Of a DNA stretch of 64,000 nt, positions 17,816 to 26,478 are shown in pieces. This DNA is from JAAYYM01 sp964483155. Its GTDB lineage: Bacteria; Bacillota; Clostridia; Lachnospirales; Lachnospiraceae. Every line of letters begins with the position of its first letter. Position 1 is the stretch's first letter. The position numbers and the translations under genes are program-made. The notes beneath the pieces are model-generated. The model saw only the letters and a program-made list of their open reading frames with translations. It did no database searches and was not told the origin of the DNA. The stretch is taken from positions 1-64,000 of the forward strand of contig CAZAAC010000008.1 in assembly GCA_964483155.1 (NCBI GenBank). Reading direction: 5' to 3'.

Positions 17816-18874
17816 ATGAAAAAAAATATTGTTTTACTACTTTGTATCTCCCTGGTTCTAATATCACTTTCTGGATGCGGCAATACTTCTGCTTCTGCCG
17901 ATAATCAAGTAATTGTCTATAATTGGGGTGAGTATATTGATCCTGATGTACTTAGTATGTTTGAAGAAGAAACCGGAATAAAGGTTATTTATGATGAATT
18001 TGAAACAAATGAAATTATGTACCCCAAAATTGAGAGCGGTGCATCTGTATATGATGTTGTATGTCCCTCCGATTATATGATTCAAAAGATGATTGAAAAT
18101 GATTTACTTGCGGAAATTAATTTTGACAACATTCCTAATAGTATTAATATTGGACAGGAATATTGGACAAAGAGTCAACAATTTGATTCTGAAAATAAAT
18201 ACTCTGTTCCTTATTGCTGGGGAACTGTTGGCATTCTATATAATAAAACTATGGTTAGTGAACCTATCACTAGTTGGGGTGTACTTTGGGATGAACAATA
18301 TAAAGATAATATACTAATGCAGGACTCTGTACGTGATACTTTTATGGTCGCTTTGGCATATGCTGGCTATTCCCTTAATTCAACAGATCCCGTTCAATTA
18401 GAGGAAGCAAAAGAATTATTGATCAAACAAAAGCCATTAACACAGGCGTATGTTATTGATCAAGTACGTGATAAAATGATTGGTGGGGAAGCTGCTATTG
18501 GTGTAATTTATTCTGGTGAGGCTATATTTACGCAACGTGAGAATCCTGACCTTGAATATGTAATTCCAGAAGAAGGTACTAACCTATGGATTGATTCTTG
18601 GGTGATTCCGAAAAATGCACAGAACAAAGAGAATGCAGAAAAGTTTATAGACTTTATGTGTCGCGCTGATATTGCATTAAAAAACTTTGATTATATAACA
18701 TATTCCACACCAAATACTGCTGCGCAAGAATTAATTGAAGATGAAGATATTAAAAACAGTCCTATTGCATTTCCTGATTTAACAGAATATGATAATCTAT
18801 CCACTTTTTCCTATCTTGGCGAAGAAATGGATGAATATTATAATCAGTTATGGAAAGAAGTGAAATCCGAATAA
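17816..18874 (+). CDS. potD: Spermidine/putrescine-binding lipoprotein
   Basis: Extracytoplasmic substrate-binding component of the polyamine importer. The 352-residue precursor has a lipoprotein signal (hydrophobic 5-18, lipobox LSGC with Cys21), then a bilobed solute-binding fold starting VIVYNWGEYIDPDVLSMF, and the typical PSDYMIQKM and YSVPYCWGTVGILYNK stretches. AAAAGGAG precedes the ATG. Last gene of potABCD, followed by a bidirectional terminator. Specificity between spermidine and putrescine cannot be read from the sequence. Confidence 0.95.
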   Translation: MKKNIVLLLCISLVLISLSGCGNTSASADNQVIVYNWGEYIDPDVLSMFEEETGIKVIYDEFETNEIMYPKIESGASVYDVVCPSDYMIQKMIENDLLAEINFDNIPNSINIGQEYWTKSQQFDSENKYSVPYCWGTVGILYNKTMVSEPITSWGVLWDEQYKDNILMQDSVRDTFMVALAYAGYSLNSTDPVQLEEAKELLIKQKPLTQAYVIDQVRDKMIGGEAAIGVIYSGEAIFTQRENPDLEYVIPEEGTNLWIDSWVIPKNAQNKENAEKFIDFMCRADIALKNFDYITYSTPNTAAQELIEDEDIKNSPIAFPDLTEYDNLSTFSYLGEEMDEYYNQLWKEVKSE

Positions 18875-18885
18875 TAACAGGTAAC

Positions 18886-18927
18886 AAAACAAAAGCCCAG
18901 CCGAAAAAATGGCTGGACTTTTGTTTT
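18886..18927. terminator. Bidirectional terminator between potD and the UPF0303 gene
   Basis: Arms 18886-18902 and 18911-18927 pair with one mismatch around a loop of 8 bases; A4CA4 on one side and T4GT4 on the other serve both converging units. Confidence 0.85.
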
Positions 18928-18932
18928 GACCA

Positions 18933-19448
18933 TTAATAAGCATCACGAATACGTGGAACCTCGTCTATATGCAAATACTTTGCCAGACATTTTATGATCA
19001 AGTCATGATCTGCCACATGATTAAGTCCTGAAACAATGACAGAACCAATCACGCCTACTTCTTCAATACGTATTGGAAACCCTCCTCCTGAATTTGCATA
19101 TTCTCTCTCGTCCAAGAAGACGTCTGACATGGTACGCCCTGTTTTTTCCAATTTGGTATATAAATAGAGACTACTTGTTTCTGTCTCTCTGACTGTGTTA
19201 AATTTTCTAGTAATCCATTTTTCATTTGTTATTGTTTTGCCATTAAATAAATACTGGAATAAAATCAAACCACTATTTAGCCTAATGCTTATTGCCACAG
19301 AAACATCTCTTTTTTTAGCTTCTGCTACAATAATACTTCCCAGTTCCCATGCATCCTCATTAGTGAAATGCGTAAATTGTAGAATTTCCTCCTGCAATTC
19401 CAGCATTTCCATAACCTCTTCTAATGTTTTTTCCTTTTCTTCTGACAT
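18933..19448 (-). CDS. UPF0303 / heme-degrading-domain protein
   Basis: 171 residues matching the UPF0303 (Haem_degrading, PF03928-like) family: the AxxRDVSVAISIRLNSGLILFQY core (about 49-72) and the glycine-rich SGGGFPIRIEEVGVIGSVIVSGL stretch (about 119-141, located by its SGGGFPI start). Members have been linked to heme or GlcG-like functions in other organisms, but the role in clostridia is not established. AAGGAG precedes the ATG. It lies 20 bases after trpS upstream on the same strand, so the two probably share a transcript; I see no metabolic reason for the pairing. Confidence 0.85.
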   Translation of the reverse strand: MSEEKEKTLEEVMEMLELQEEILQFTHFTNEDAWELGSIIVAEAKKRDVSVAISIRLNSGLILFQYLFNGKTITNEKWITRKFNTVRETETSSLYLYTKLEKTGRTMSDVFLDEREYANSGGGFPIRIEEVGVIGSVIVSGLNHVADHDLIIKCLAKYLHIDEVPRIRDAY

Positions 19449-19468
19449 GATATCATCTCCTTGTTTTA

Positions 19469-20470
19469 TTAATTTCTATCAGGAAATCCCACTTTTCGTT
19501 GAACCTTACGGAGTGTCTTCGTAGCAAAATAATTTGCTTTTTCTGCATTATTCTTGATAATGCCATCAATATATGCCTTATCCTTTGACAATTCCGCAAC
19601 CCTTTCCTGTACGGGCGTCAAAGTTGCCGCAACAACTTCTCCCACTGCCATTTTAAAATCTCCGTAGCCCTTGCCATCAAATTCTTTTTCTACTTCAGCA
19701 GCCGATTTTCCTGTACATGCACTATATATATCAATCAAATTCTTGATGCCAGGTTGCTCCTCTCGATAGCGTACCTGTGCATCTGAATCAGTCATTGCCC
19801 TCTTACATTTTCTTATAATTGTGTCTTTATCATCTGTTAAATAAATACTTGCATTTGGGTTTTCATCAGACTTGCTCATCTTTTTACCGGGATCCTGCAA
19901 ACTCATAATTTTCGCCCCAGTCTTTCCAATATATGGCTCTGGTATTGTAAACACTTCTCCGTATAAAGAATTAAATCTTTGTGCAATATCTCTTGTGATT
20001 TCCAGATGCTGCATTTGATCTATTCCAACAGGCACCAAATCGGACTGAAATAACAGAATATCTGCAGCCATCAGTACCGGATATGTAAAAAGTCCGGCAT
20101 TGATATTATCCTCATGCTTTGATGACTTATCTTTGAATTGTGTCATACGGCTTAGCTCTCCCATATAGGTATAACAATTTAAAATCCATGCCAGCTCCGC
20201 ATGAGCAGACACATGTGATTGATAGTAAATACAGTTTTTCTCAGGATCAAGTCCCGCTCCTATATATAAAGTGAGCAATGCTCTTGCTCTATTTCGTAAT
20301 TCAGCAGCATCCTGTCTAATTGTTATAGAATGCAAATCAACAACTGAATAAAAGCATTCATAAACATCACTTAATGACACCCAATTTTTCAATGCACCAA
20401 GATAATTTCCAAGCGTCAAAGCTCCTGTCGCCTGCATTCCACTAAAAAGTACTTTCCTATCACCTATCAT
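19469..20470 (-). CDS. trpS: Tryptophanyl-tRNA synthetase
   Basis: Class I synthetase charging tRNA-Trp. The product has 333 residues, the typical length. The HIGH-like motif is TGALTLGNYLGAL (about 13-25), and KMSKSDEN carries the KMSKS loop (about 193-200). The open frame extends 34 codons further upstream, but GAGGAGAG lies 7 bases before the ATG at 20470 and homology begins at KVLFSGMQATG, so that start is correct. Unlike leuS and pheST it has no T-box leader; a promoter and a 14-bp palindrome lie immediately upstream. Confidence 0.96.
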   Translation of the reverse strand: MIGDRKVLFSGMQATGALTLGNYLGALKNWVSLSDVYECFYSVVDLHSITIRQDAAELRNRARALLTLYIGAGLDPEKNCIYYQSHVSAHAELAWILNCYTYMGELSRMTQFKDKSSKHEDNINAGLFTYPVLMAADILLFQSDLVPVGIDQMQHLEITRDIAQRFNSLYGEVFTIPEPYIGKTGAKIMSLQDPGKKMSKSDENPNASIYLTDDKDTIIRKCKRAMTDSDAQVRYREEQPGIKNLIDIYSACTGKSAAEVEKEFDGKGYGDFKMAVGEVVAATLTPVQERVAELSKDKAYIDGIIKNNAEKANYFATKTLRKVQRKVGFPDRN

Positions 20471-20494
20471 AACTCTCTCCTCACATTTTATCTC

Positions 20495-20542
20495 TTGTCT
20501 TAAGACAATTATTATTTTAACACAGGAACACTCCAAACGCAA
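20495..20542 (-). promoter_or_regulatory. trpS promoter with palindrome at the transcription start
   Basis: Minus strand TTGCGT (20542-20537), 17 bases, TAAAAT (20519-20514). The perfect palindrome TTGTCTTAAGACAA (20495-20508) covers the predicted start near 20507, as expected of a repressor operator. Confidence 0.5.
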
Positions 20543-20558
20543 TCGCGTCTGGAGTGTT
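20527..20558. repeat. Inverted repeat between trpS and the GH13-like gene
   Basis: AACACTCCA-A-ACGC / GCGT-C-TGGAGTGTT with a 4-base loop. It lies just after the GH13-like gene and overlaps the trpS -35. No T-run follows on either strand, so it would be an inefficient terminator at best. Confidence 0.5.
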
Positions 20559-20582
20559 ATCTGACCATACAAAAATCATATT

Positions 20583-22469
20583 TTATATGCGACCAATTAA
20601 TACAATAATTGTTCTTTCGCTAACTGACAATTTTTCTTGATTAGACAAGATAGTCTCTTCTCCATCTGGCATAAAACTTTTTTCTCCATCGGAAGAGTTG
20701 ATTTTTATATACCATTTCATATCCTTCGGCAATTTAGGAAGTCCAAACTCATGAATATTCCAGTGCATATTATAAGCGATATAAAAGAAGTCATCTTCTT
20801 TTTTTCTATTAATTCTTGCATATTTTCCACAAAGCATAATCCCAATATGTCTAATATGATCATCAAACTTTGGATACCATGCTGCGTCTCCATGATAAGA
20901 TAAGTCCGGATAGCCACAGGAAATATAGTCCATCACGCGAAGTTCGCTTTGATTATGTAAGATAGGATGCTCTTTACGAAACGCAATTAAATCCTTAACA
21001 AATAGCCTGATTTCTTCATTATACTTGTTTATCTTCCATTTTACCCATGCCATCTCATTATCCTGACAATATGGATTATTATTTCCAAATTGTGTATTAG
21101 CAACCTCATCACCAGCCAGAAGCATTGGTGTTCCTTGACTTAGAAACAAAATAATAAGTGCATTTTTCATTTGCTTTTTTCGCAAATTCAATATAGCATT
21201 CTTCTTGGTTGGGCCTTCAATACCACAATTCCAGCTACAATTGCTGTTGATTCCATCTCTGTTTTCTTCACCATTCGTTTCATTATGCTTGAAATCATAG
21301 GATACCAGATCATTTAATGTAAATCCTTCATACTCTGTCACATAATTTATAATTCCCGTTGTTGCTGGTATTCTTCTTGTTCTATATAGGAATGCTTGTA
21401 GCATACCCTCATCATTTTTTAGAAAGCGTCTTATATCATACATAAATTCTTTATTATATATTGCAAGATTTTTGTATTTTTTCACAATATTCTTTTTAAA
21501 TATCTTATCTGCATCAAAATAGTGGTAATATATTTTTGTTTCTGCAAGAACAGGATGCGTTGCAAGCATTTCTATTGGAAGATTTTCTCCCATAATATGC
21601 ACACCATCTATATGATATTCCAAAACCCAATAAATAATACAATCTATAATAAGATTGCGATTAATCGAATCAGGGAAAAAGAACTGCATAATAACTTCAA
21701 TACCCTCATGATGTAACTGCTTTACCATATTTTTAAATTCATCCGACGGACTATTTCCCACACAAAATGCTACTTTAGGTATAAAATAAAAGCCTTCTGA
21801 AAATCCCCAATAATTTAGTTTACACTCTTCCTCTTTTTCATCTGTTATGTGATTCCTGTATCTTTCCGTCAGAGAACTGTTTTTATATTCTATTTCATTA
21901 AAATCATATGCTGGTAATAACAATATCTGATTAATACCAAGTTCCTTAAAGTATGAAATTTTCTCAATAACACCAGAAAATGTACCCTTATCCTTAACTC
22001 CTGATGATGCATGTTTCGTTAAGCCTCGTACATGAAAAGAATATATAATGATATTCTCAAAAGCAAGTCTCGGAAATGTATCATTATCCCATTCAAACTC
22101 ACTTTTCAAGATCGATAATTTATTATCTTTCAATTGCCCGTTTCTCGGAATTCCCCATTTTGTCATATTGCATACGGTTTTTGAATAAGCATCTCTAATA
22201 TATTCATCTCCTGCTTTATAAGCATAATCATAGTTTTCTGCAGCTATTCCACTAATAAATACAGCATATAAATCACCTACAACAATATGATCTTTTAATG
22301 CAATCATGATAGCAGGTGTATCTTTATCATGCTCAAAAAAACAAAGATAATAATCACATTTCATATTTTGTTTGAGTTCTGCCACAAAATTGTAGCCCTC
22401 TCCTATTTGTGTTATCCCCAATGGAAACGGCGTACCTGTCTTTATAACCATTTCTTTATTTTTCTTCAT
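20583..22469 (-). CDS. GH13 glycogen-debranching-like protein with all catalytic residues replaced
   Basis: The 628 residues align with GlgX/isoamylase-type debranching enzymes: an amino-terminal CBM48-like region (about 15-105), the barrel entry YSFHVRGLTKHASSG (143-157), and an intact carboxy-terminal signature (TLNDLVSYDFKHN, NGEENRDG, SWNCGIEGPT, SQGTPMLLAGDE). The four GH13 active-site regions are altered. Region I DVVYNH is QFFFPD (262-267). Region II DGFRFD is DGVHIM (288-293), so the nucleophile Asp is Met293. The acid Glu of region III is probably His316. Region IV AHDG is EYEG (379-382), with Asp replaced by Glu. I infer a pseudoenzyme that may still bind alpha-glucan. It follows the sirtuin-like gene by 38 bases. 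Confidence 0.88.
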   Translation of the reverse strand: MKKNKEMVIKTGTPFPLGITQIGEGYNFVAELKQNMKCDYYLCFFEHDKDTPAIMIALKDHIVVGDLYAVFISGIAAENYDYAYKAGDEYIRDAYSKTVCNMTKWGIPRNGQLKDNKLSILKSEFEWDNDTFPRLAFENIIIYSFHVRGLTKHASSGVKDKGTFSGVIEKISYFKELGINQILLLPAYDFNEIEYKNSSLTERYRNHITDEKEEECKLNYWGFSEGFYFIPKVAFCVGNSPSDEFKNMVKQLHHEGIEVIMQFFFPDSINRNLIIDCIIYWVLEYHIDGVHIMGENLPIEMLATHPVLAETKIYYHYFDADKIFKKNIVKKYKNLAIYNKEFMYDIRRFLKNDEGMLQAFLYRTRRIPATTGIINYVTEYEGFTLNDLVSYDFKHNETNGEENRDGINSNCSWNCGIEGPTKKNAILNLRKKQMKNALIILFLSQGTPMLLAGDEVANTQFGNNNPYCQDNEMAWVKWKINKYNEEIRLFVKDLIAFRKEHPILHNQSELRVMDYISCGYPDLSYHGDAAWYPKFDDHIRHIGIMLCGKYARINRKKEDDFFYIAYNMHWNIHEFGLPKLPKDMKWYIKINSSDGEKSFMPDGEETILSNQEKLSVSERTIIVLIGRI

Positions 22470-22507
22470 GAATATACCGACTTTCTTGTTTTATGAAAGC
22501 ATGAAAA

Positions 22508-23242
22508 TTATATGACCTGTGGTAGTATACTTTTCACTTCATCATGAATACACAGATCAGCTTTCTTATCCGTAAAATGTTCATTTTTTGTTATTAACAC
22601 AAGACGATTTCCAGAATAATAATTCGTTAGCATGGAAACTATACTATTATTTAGATTGATACCAAGAACCATAATCATGTTTGCTTGAGAACAAACATTG
22701 GCTGCTTCTGTCATTCTGTCATTTCTGATCATTTCTCCTTGTAGCTTAACCATAGGCCTAATAGGGGCTTTACATACTTCACATAAAGGAACACCTATTG
22801 TATCCCGCATAAATTCAGCTGAATAACGTCTGTCACATTTTGGACATCTGTTATCAAAAATCGTACCGTGCATTTCAATGACATTTTTAAGTCCTGCCAT
22901 GACTGCTATGCTATGAATATTGTAAGTAACACAAGCTTTTAATTTCCCTACACTTTCCAAATACTTCAAAGCATCATAGGCTTCACTTGGTTTATAATTT
23001 AATCTCAAACACTCTTTTTTATAATATTCGAAGAATAATACAGGTCTTGTATTATAAAATACGGCAGAACATATCTCTTCCGGAGAATATTTATATTCTC
23101 TTTCAACACGATAAGCCTCTTCATTACTCCATCTATTTGGAAGGCCGCATTCCATGCTCATTCCAACACCCAGTAAGCATACTATATTATTAGAACTCTG
23201 TATCATTTTACGCAATTTATCAAGCTTATCATTATTATCCAT
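22508..23242 (-). CDS. Divergent Sir2 (sirtuin) family protein
   Basis: Sirtuins remove acyl groups from lysine using NAD+. The 244-residue protein keeps the zinc ribbon (Cys133, 136, 154, 157), the catalytic histidine in MHG (His125) and IRPMVKLQGE (161-170), but the NAD-binding signatures are changed: GAGIS is GVGMS (25-29), the following SGIPDFR is CGLPNRW, TQNID is TYNIH (106-110), and the GTSL motif is GINL. It may be a weak or altered deacylase or an NAD/ADP-ribose sensor. The start is ATG 23242, since GGGGG lies just upstream and the alternative ATG at 23257 overlaps it. Promoter at 23267-23296; GH13-like gene 38 bases downstream. Confidence 0.85.
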   Translation of the reverse strand: MDNNDKLDKLRKMIQSSNNIVCLLGVGMSMECGLPNRWSNEEAYRVEREYKYSPEEICSAVFYNTRPVLFFEYYKKECLRLNYKPSEAYDALKYLESVGKLKACVTYNIHSIAVMAGLKNVIEMHGTIFDNRCPKCDRRYSAEFMRDTIGVPLCEVCKAPIRPMVKLQGEMIRNDRMTEAANVCSQANMIMVLGINLNNSIVSMLTNYYSGNRLVLITKNEHFTDKKADLCIHDEVKSILPQVI

Positions 23243-23266
23243 TGTAAAATCCCCCATAAATCGCTA

Positions 23267-23296
23267 ATATTAATCAACATCAATATATATTGTAAA
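23267..23296 (-). promoter_or_regulatory. Promoter of the sirtuin/GH13-like pair
   Basis: Minus strand TTTACA (23296-23291), 18 bases, TAATAT (23272-23267), about 25 bases before the start codon. Confidence 0.5.
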
Positions 23297-23367
23297 AACA
23301 ATTTAAAGAATTGTCAATGTTTTATGTAAAATATTTCTTGATATCAAAAAAATAATATACAATATTC

Positions 23368-23396
23368 TTGAAAAATAGTCGATTATTGTGTACTAT
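23368..23396 (+). promoter_or_regulatory. Promoter of the DUF1292 gene
   Basis: TTGAAA (23368-23373), 17 bases, TACTAT (23391-23396), about 50 bases before the start codon. Confidence 0.6.
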
Positions 23397-23445
23397 ATAA
23401 TTATTCATAATACAATAATGATAATTAACATGAGAGGAGCTCTAT

Positions 23446-23769
23446 ATGGATAATCAAACAAACCCTAACATTGAAGATGAGGACATGACTGTCGAATTAG
23501 AATTAGACGATGGTACAAATGTGACCTGCTCTATCATAACGATACTTACTGTAAATAGCAAGGACTATATCGTTCTTCTGCCATTAAATGAAAATGGCGA
23601 AAATACAGATGGAGAAGTATGGTTCTATGAATACTATGAGGACGAAGATGATGTGGAAACAGAACCAAAATTAATCTATATCGAAGATGATGCCGTTTAT
23701 GAAGCAGTTGCTGATGCTTTTGACGAATTTCTTGATAATGCTGAGTTTGACGAAGACGAAGTAGAATAA
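23446..23769 (+). CDS. DUF1292 domain protein
   Basis: A very acidic 107-residue protein (Asp/Glu in nearly a third of positions) with the DUF1292 pattern: ELDDGTNVTCSIITILTVNSKDYIVLLPL followed by EVWFYEYYEDEDD and ending DDAVYEAVADAFDEFL (segments located at about 19-47, 57-69 and 84-99). The family is widespread in Firmicutes, often beside yrrK/ruvX, but its function is unknown. GAGAGGAG precedes the ATG. It is a single-gene unit here, divergent from the sirtuin-like gene. Confidence 0.88.
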   Translation: MDNQTNPNIEDEDMTVELELDDGTNVTCSIITILTVNSKDYIVLLPLNENGENTDGEVWFYEYYEDEDDVETEPKLIYIEDDAVYEAVADAFDEFLDNAEFDEDEVE

Positions 23770-23771
23770 AG

Positions 23772-23814
23772 AAATAAAATCCGCATTGATACATACTGAT
23801 GCGGATTTTATTTT
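23772..23814. terminator. Bidirectional terminator between the DUF1292 gene and icd
   Basis: Arms AAATAAAATCCGCAT (23772-23786) and ATGCGGATTTTATTTTT (23799-23815) around a 12-base loop; A- and T-rich flanks serve both converging genes. Confidence 0.88.
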
Positions 23815-23822
23815 TATGCTTA

Positions 23823-25028
23823 TTAATTTTTTTCTAGTTTTTTACGAATCTCCTTGATGAAATTCTCACTACTCAATGTAACCACTCCATTGAGACTAGA
23901 TATTAGTGCTAAGTCCTTCGTCATTTTTCCATCTTCAATCGTCTCTAACGTAGCGCACTCAAGTTTTTCTGCAAAACGAATAAGTTCCACATTTTTATCC
24001 AATTCTCCTCTTTTTTTAAGTGCTCCGGTCCATGCAAATATAGTTGCAACTGAATTGGTTGAAGTCTCTTCGCCTTCCAAATATTTGTAATAATGGCGTT
24101 GTACGGTTCCGTGAGCTGCTTCATATTCATACACACCACTCGGTGATACTAATACAGATGTCATCATTGCAAGTGATCCCGATGCCGATGATACCATATC
24201 ACTCATAACATCACCATCATAATTCTTGCATGCCCAAATAAATCCTCCTTCAGCTTTCATTACTCTGGCAACCGCATCATCAATTAATGTATAAAAGTAT
24301 GTAATACCAGCTTTCTGAAATTGATTCTCGTATTCTTTTTCAAAAATCTCTTGAAAAATATCCTTAAAGGTATGGTCATATTTCTTCGAAATGGTATCTT
24401 TTGTTGCGAACCAAAGATCCTGTTTGATATCTAGCGCATATCTGAAGCAGCTTTTCGCAAAATTAATAATAGAATCCTCTGTATTATGCATTCCCTGCAA
24501 AACACCAGCACCTTTAAATACATGTATTAATTCTCTTGTCTCAGTGCCATCCTCAGAAGTAAAGACAAGTTCAGCCTTCCCCGGACCAGATACTTTCATT
24601 TCGGAATTTTTATATACATCTCCATATGCATGTCTTGCGAGTGTAATTGGCTTCTTCCAGTTAACAACGCAGGGATCAATTCCATTCACTTTTATTGGTG
24701 TACGAAAAACAGTACCATCAAGAATAGCGCGAATCGTACCATTAGGACTTTTCCACATTTCTTTCAAGTGATATTCTTCAACCCTAGATGCATTTGGTGT
24801 AATAGTGGCACATTTAACGGCGACACCATATTTTAACGTTGCTTCAGCAGAGTCAACAGTCACCTTATCATTTGTCTCATTTCTACTTTCTAATCCCAAA
24901 TCATAATACTCCGTATTTAAATCAACAAAAGGAACTAACAATTCATCTTTAATCATTTTCCAAAGAATTCTTGTCATTTCATCTCCGTCCATTTCTACGA
25001 GAGGTGTTGTCATTTTAATCCTGTTCAT
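23823..25028 (-). CDS. icd: NADP-dependent isocitrate dehydrogenase (eukaryote-like type)
   Basis: Decarboxylates isocitrate to 2-oxoglutarate, feeding glutamate synthesis. The 401 residues belong to the homodimeric subgroup found in eukaryotes and some anaerobes: TPLVEMDGDEMTRILW at the start, ITPNASRVEEYHLKEMWKSPNGTIR (substrate loop, about 77-101), KKPITLARHAYGDVYK, the metal aspartates in IDDAV and NYDGDVMSD, and YEAAHGTVQRHY (about 303-314). The start has a GGAG ribosome site. It is 10 bases after the Re-citrate synthase gene, forming a two-step unit of the oxidative TCA arm; aconitase is not present here. Confidence 0.95.
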   Translation of the reverse strand: MNRIKMTTPLVEMDGDEMTRILWKMIKDELLVPFVDLNTEYYDLGLESRNETNDKVTVDSAEATLKYGVAVKCATITPNASRVEEYHLKEMWKSPNGTIRAILDGTVFRTPIKVNGIDPCVVNWKKPITLARHAYGDVYKNSEMKVSGPGKAELVFTSEDGTETRELIHVFKGAGVLQGMHNTEDSIINFAKSCFRYALDIKQDLWFATKDTISKKYDHTFKDIFQEIFEKEYENQFQKAGITYFYTLIDDAVARVMKAEGGFIWACKNYDGDVMSDMVSSASGSLAMMTSVLVSPSGVYEYEAAHGTVQRHYYKYLEGEETSTNSVATIFAWTGALKKRGELDKNVELIRFAEKLECATLETIEDGKMTKDLALISSLNGVVTLSSENFIKEIRKKLEKN

Positions 25029-25038
25029 TATTATCTCC

Positions 25039-26448
25039 TCAATCTTCTGTTTTTAAAATAATTCCTAAATCAATACAAATTCGTGTAACCATATCTACCA
25101 ACTCTTTATTTGTTAAAACTGTTACACGTCCACTCTCATACTCTGTGTCTACTTCTTCCTTTATTTGCTTAACCAATTCTGATGATTTGTTAACCTGGCT
25201 TTTCTGTGGCAATCTATAGTAGGTATTAATCCAGTGTGCAATACCAGCAAGGCCTGATGTGTTTGAAACCGCACAAAGAACAGGTCTGTTTAAAAACTTC
25301 TCTGTATCAAATATATTATATATTTCTTCATTCTTCAGTAATCCATCTGCATGTATACCCGCACGCGTTACATTAAAGTTTTCTCCGACAAATGGTGTTC
25401 TGGATGGTATTTTGTATCCTAACTCACTCTCATAATACTCTGCTAATTCTGTAATAACAGTAGTATCCATTCCATTCAAATCACCTTTTAATTGCGCATA
25501 TTCAAAAACCATTGCTTCTAGAGGTGTATTGCCTGTTCTTTCGCCGATTCCTAACAGTGACGTGTTTACGCCTGCACAACCATATAACCAGGCTGTTGTT
25601 GAATTTGCTACAGCTTTATAAAAATCATTGTGTCCATGCCATTCCATCAAGTGAGCGGGGACACCAGCATGCTTATTTAATCCATAAATGATTCCTTGCA
25701 CAGACCGTGGAATAACAGCACCTGGATAATTGACACCATATCCCATAGTGTCACAGGCACGTACCTTAATAGGGATTTTATAGTCATCCATTAAGCGCAT
25801 GAGTTCAAGACAAAAAGGAATAACATACCCATATATATCGGCGCGCGTGATATCTTCTAAATGGCATCTTGGACTGATTCCAGTCTCCAAACATTCTTTA
25901 ATGATACCAAGATAATGATTCATCGCCTGACGTCGATTCATTTTTAATTTGTAGAATATATGATAGTCTGAGCAACTAACCAATATTCCTGTTTCTTTCA
26001 TTCCAAGTTCTTTAACCAATTGAAAATCTTCTTTGCTCGCCCTTATCCAACTGGTGATTTCAGGAAACTGATAGCCCCTTTCCATACATTTGTAAACGGC
26101 ATCTCTGTCTTTCTTACTATACAAAAAGAATTCACTTGCTCTAATCATTCCATTTGTGCCACCCAATCTATGCATATAGTCATAAATTGTCACAATTTGT
26201 TCTGTTGTATATGGCGCTCTTGATTGCTGACCGTCGCGGAATGTAGTATCTGTAATCCAAATTTCTTTTGGCATATTATGAGGAACAATCCTATCATTAA
26301 ATGCGATTTTTGGCACTTCATCATAAGGAAATAAATTACGAAATACATTGGGTGATTCTACATCTGCAAGGGGATACATCTTTTCTTCAAGTTCTAACAG
26401 ATTATTTTTTTCATTCATCTGCACTGCTCTGCTTCCTTTTTTTAACAC
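25039..26448 (-). CDS. Probable Re-citrate synthase (homocitrate/isopropylmalate synthase family)
   Basis: HMGL-like TIM-barrel enzyme of 469 residues with WITDTTFRDGQQSRAPYT (about 66-83), EWHGHNDFYKA (metal histidines), and NTPLEAMV. The amino-terminal extension before the barrel, the carboxy-terminal domain and direct linkage to icd match the Re-face citrate synthase of Clostridium kluyveri, which makes citrate from oxaloacetate and acetyl-CoA in anaerobes lacking GltA. Members are often annotated as homocitrate or 2-isopropylmalate synthase. The GTG start at 26448 has AAGGAG nine bases upstream. The promoter is embedded in a 16-bp-arm inverted repeat. Confidence 0.87.
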   Translation of the reverse strand: MLKKGSRAVQMNEKNNLLELEEKMYPLADVESPNVFRNLFPYDEVPKIAFNDRIVPHNMPKEIWITDTTFRDGQQSRAPYTTEQIVTIYDYMHRLGGTNGMIRASEFFLYSKKDRDAVYKCMERGYQFPEITSWIRASKEDFQLVKELGMKETGILVSCSDYHIFYKLKMNRRQAMNHYLGIIKECLETGISPRCHLEDITRADIYGYVIPFCLELMRLMDDYKIPIKVRACDTMGYGVNYPGAVIPRSVQGIIYGLNKHAGVPAHLMEWHGHNDFYKAVANSTTAWLYGCAGVNTSLLGIGERTGNTPLEAMVFEYAQLKGDLNGMDTTVITELAEYYESELGYKIPSRTPFVGENFNVTRAGIHADGLLKNEEIYNIFDTEKFLNRPVLCAVSNTSGLAGIAHWINTYYRLPQKSQVNKSSELVKQIKEEVDTEYESGRVTVLTNKELVDMVTRICIDLGIILKTED

Positions 26449-26478
26449 TCTGTAGTTCTCCTTCCATGATTTAAATTT

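Noticed and set aside
20527..20558. Intrinsic terminator of the GH13-like gene
   Set aside because: The hairpin is good but no T-run follows on either strand, and it overlaps the likely trpS -35; listed as an inverted repeat only.
22508..23242. Sirtuin as an antiphage defence component (ThsA- or SIR2-type system)
   Set aside because: The zinc ribbon and small size match protein-deacylase sirtuins, not defence SIR2 fusions, and the neighbour is a GH13-like protein in a core-metabolism region with no mobile-element signs.
25039..26448. Homocitrate synthase or 2-isopropylmalate synthase of lysine/leucine synthesis
   Set aside because: The domain layout and fusion into one unit with icd point to Re-citrate synthase; however, the assignment is by context and an enzyme assay would be needed.
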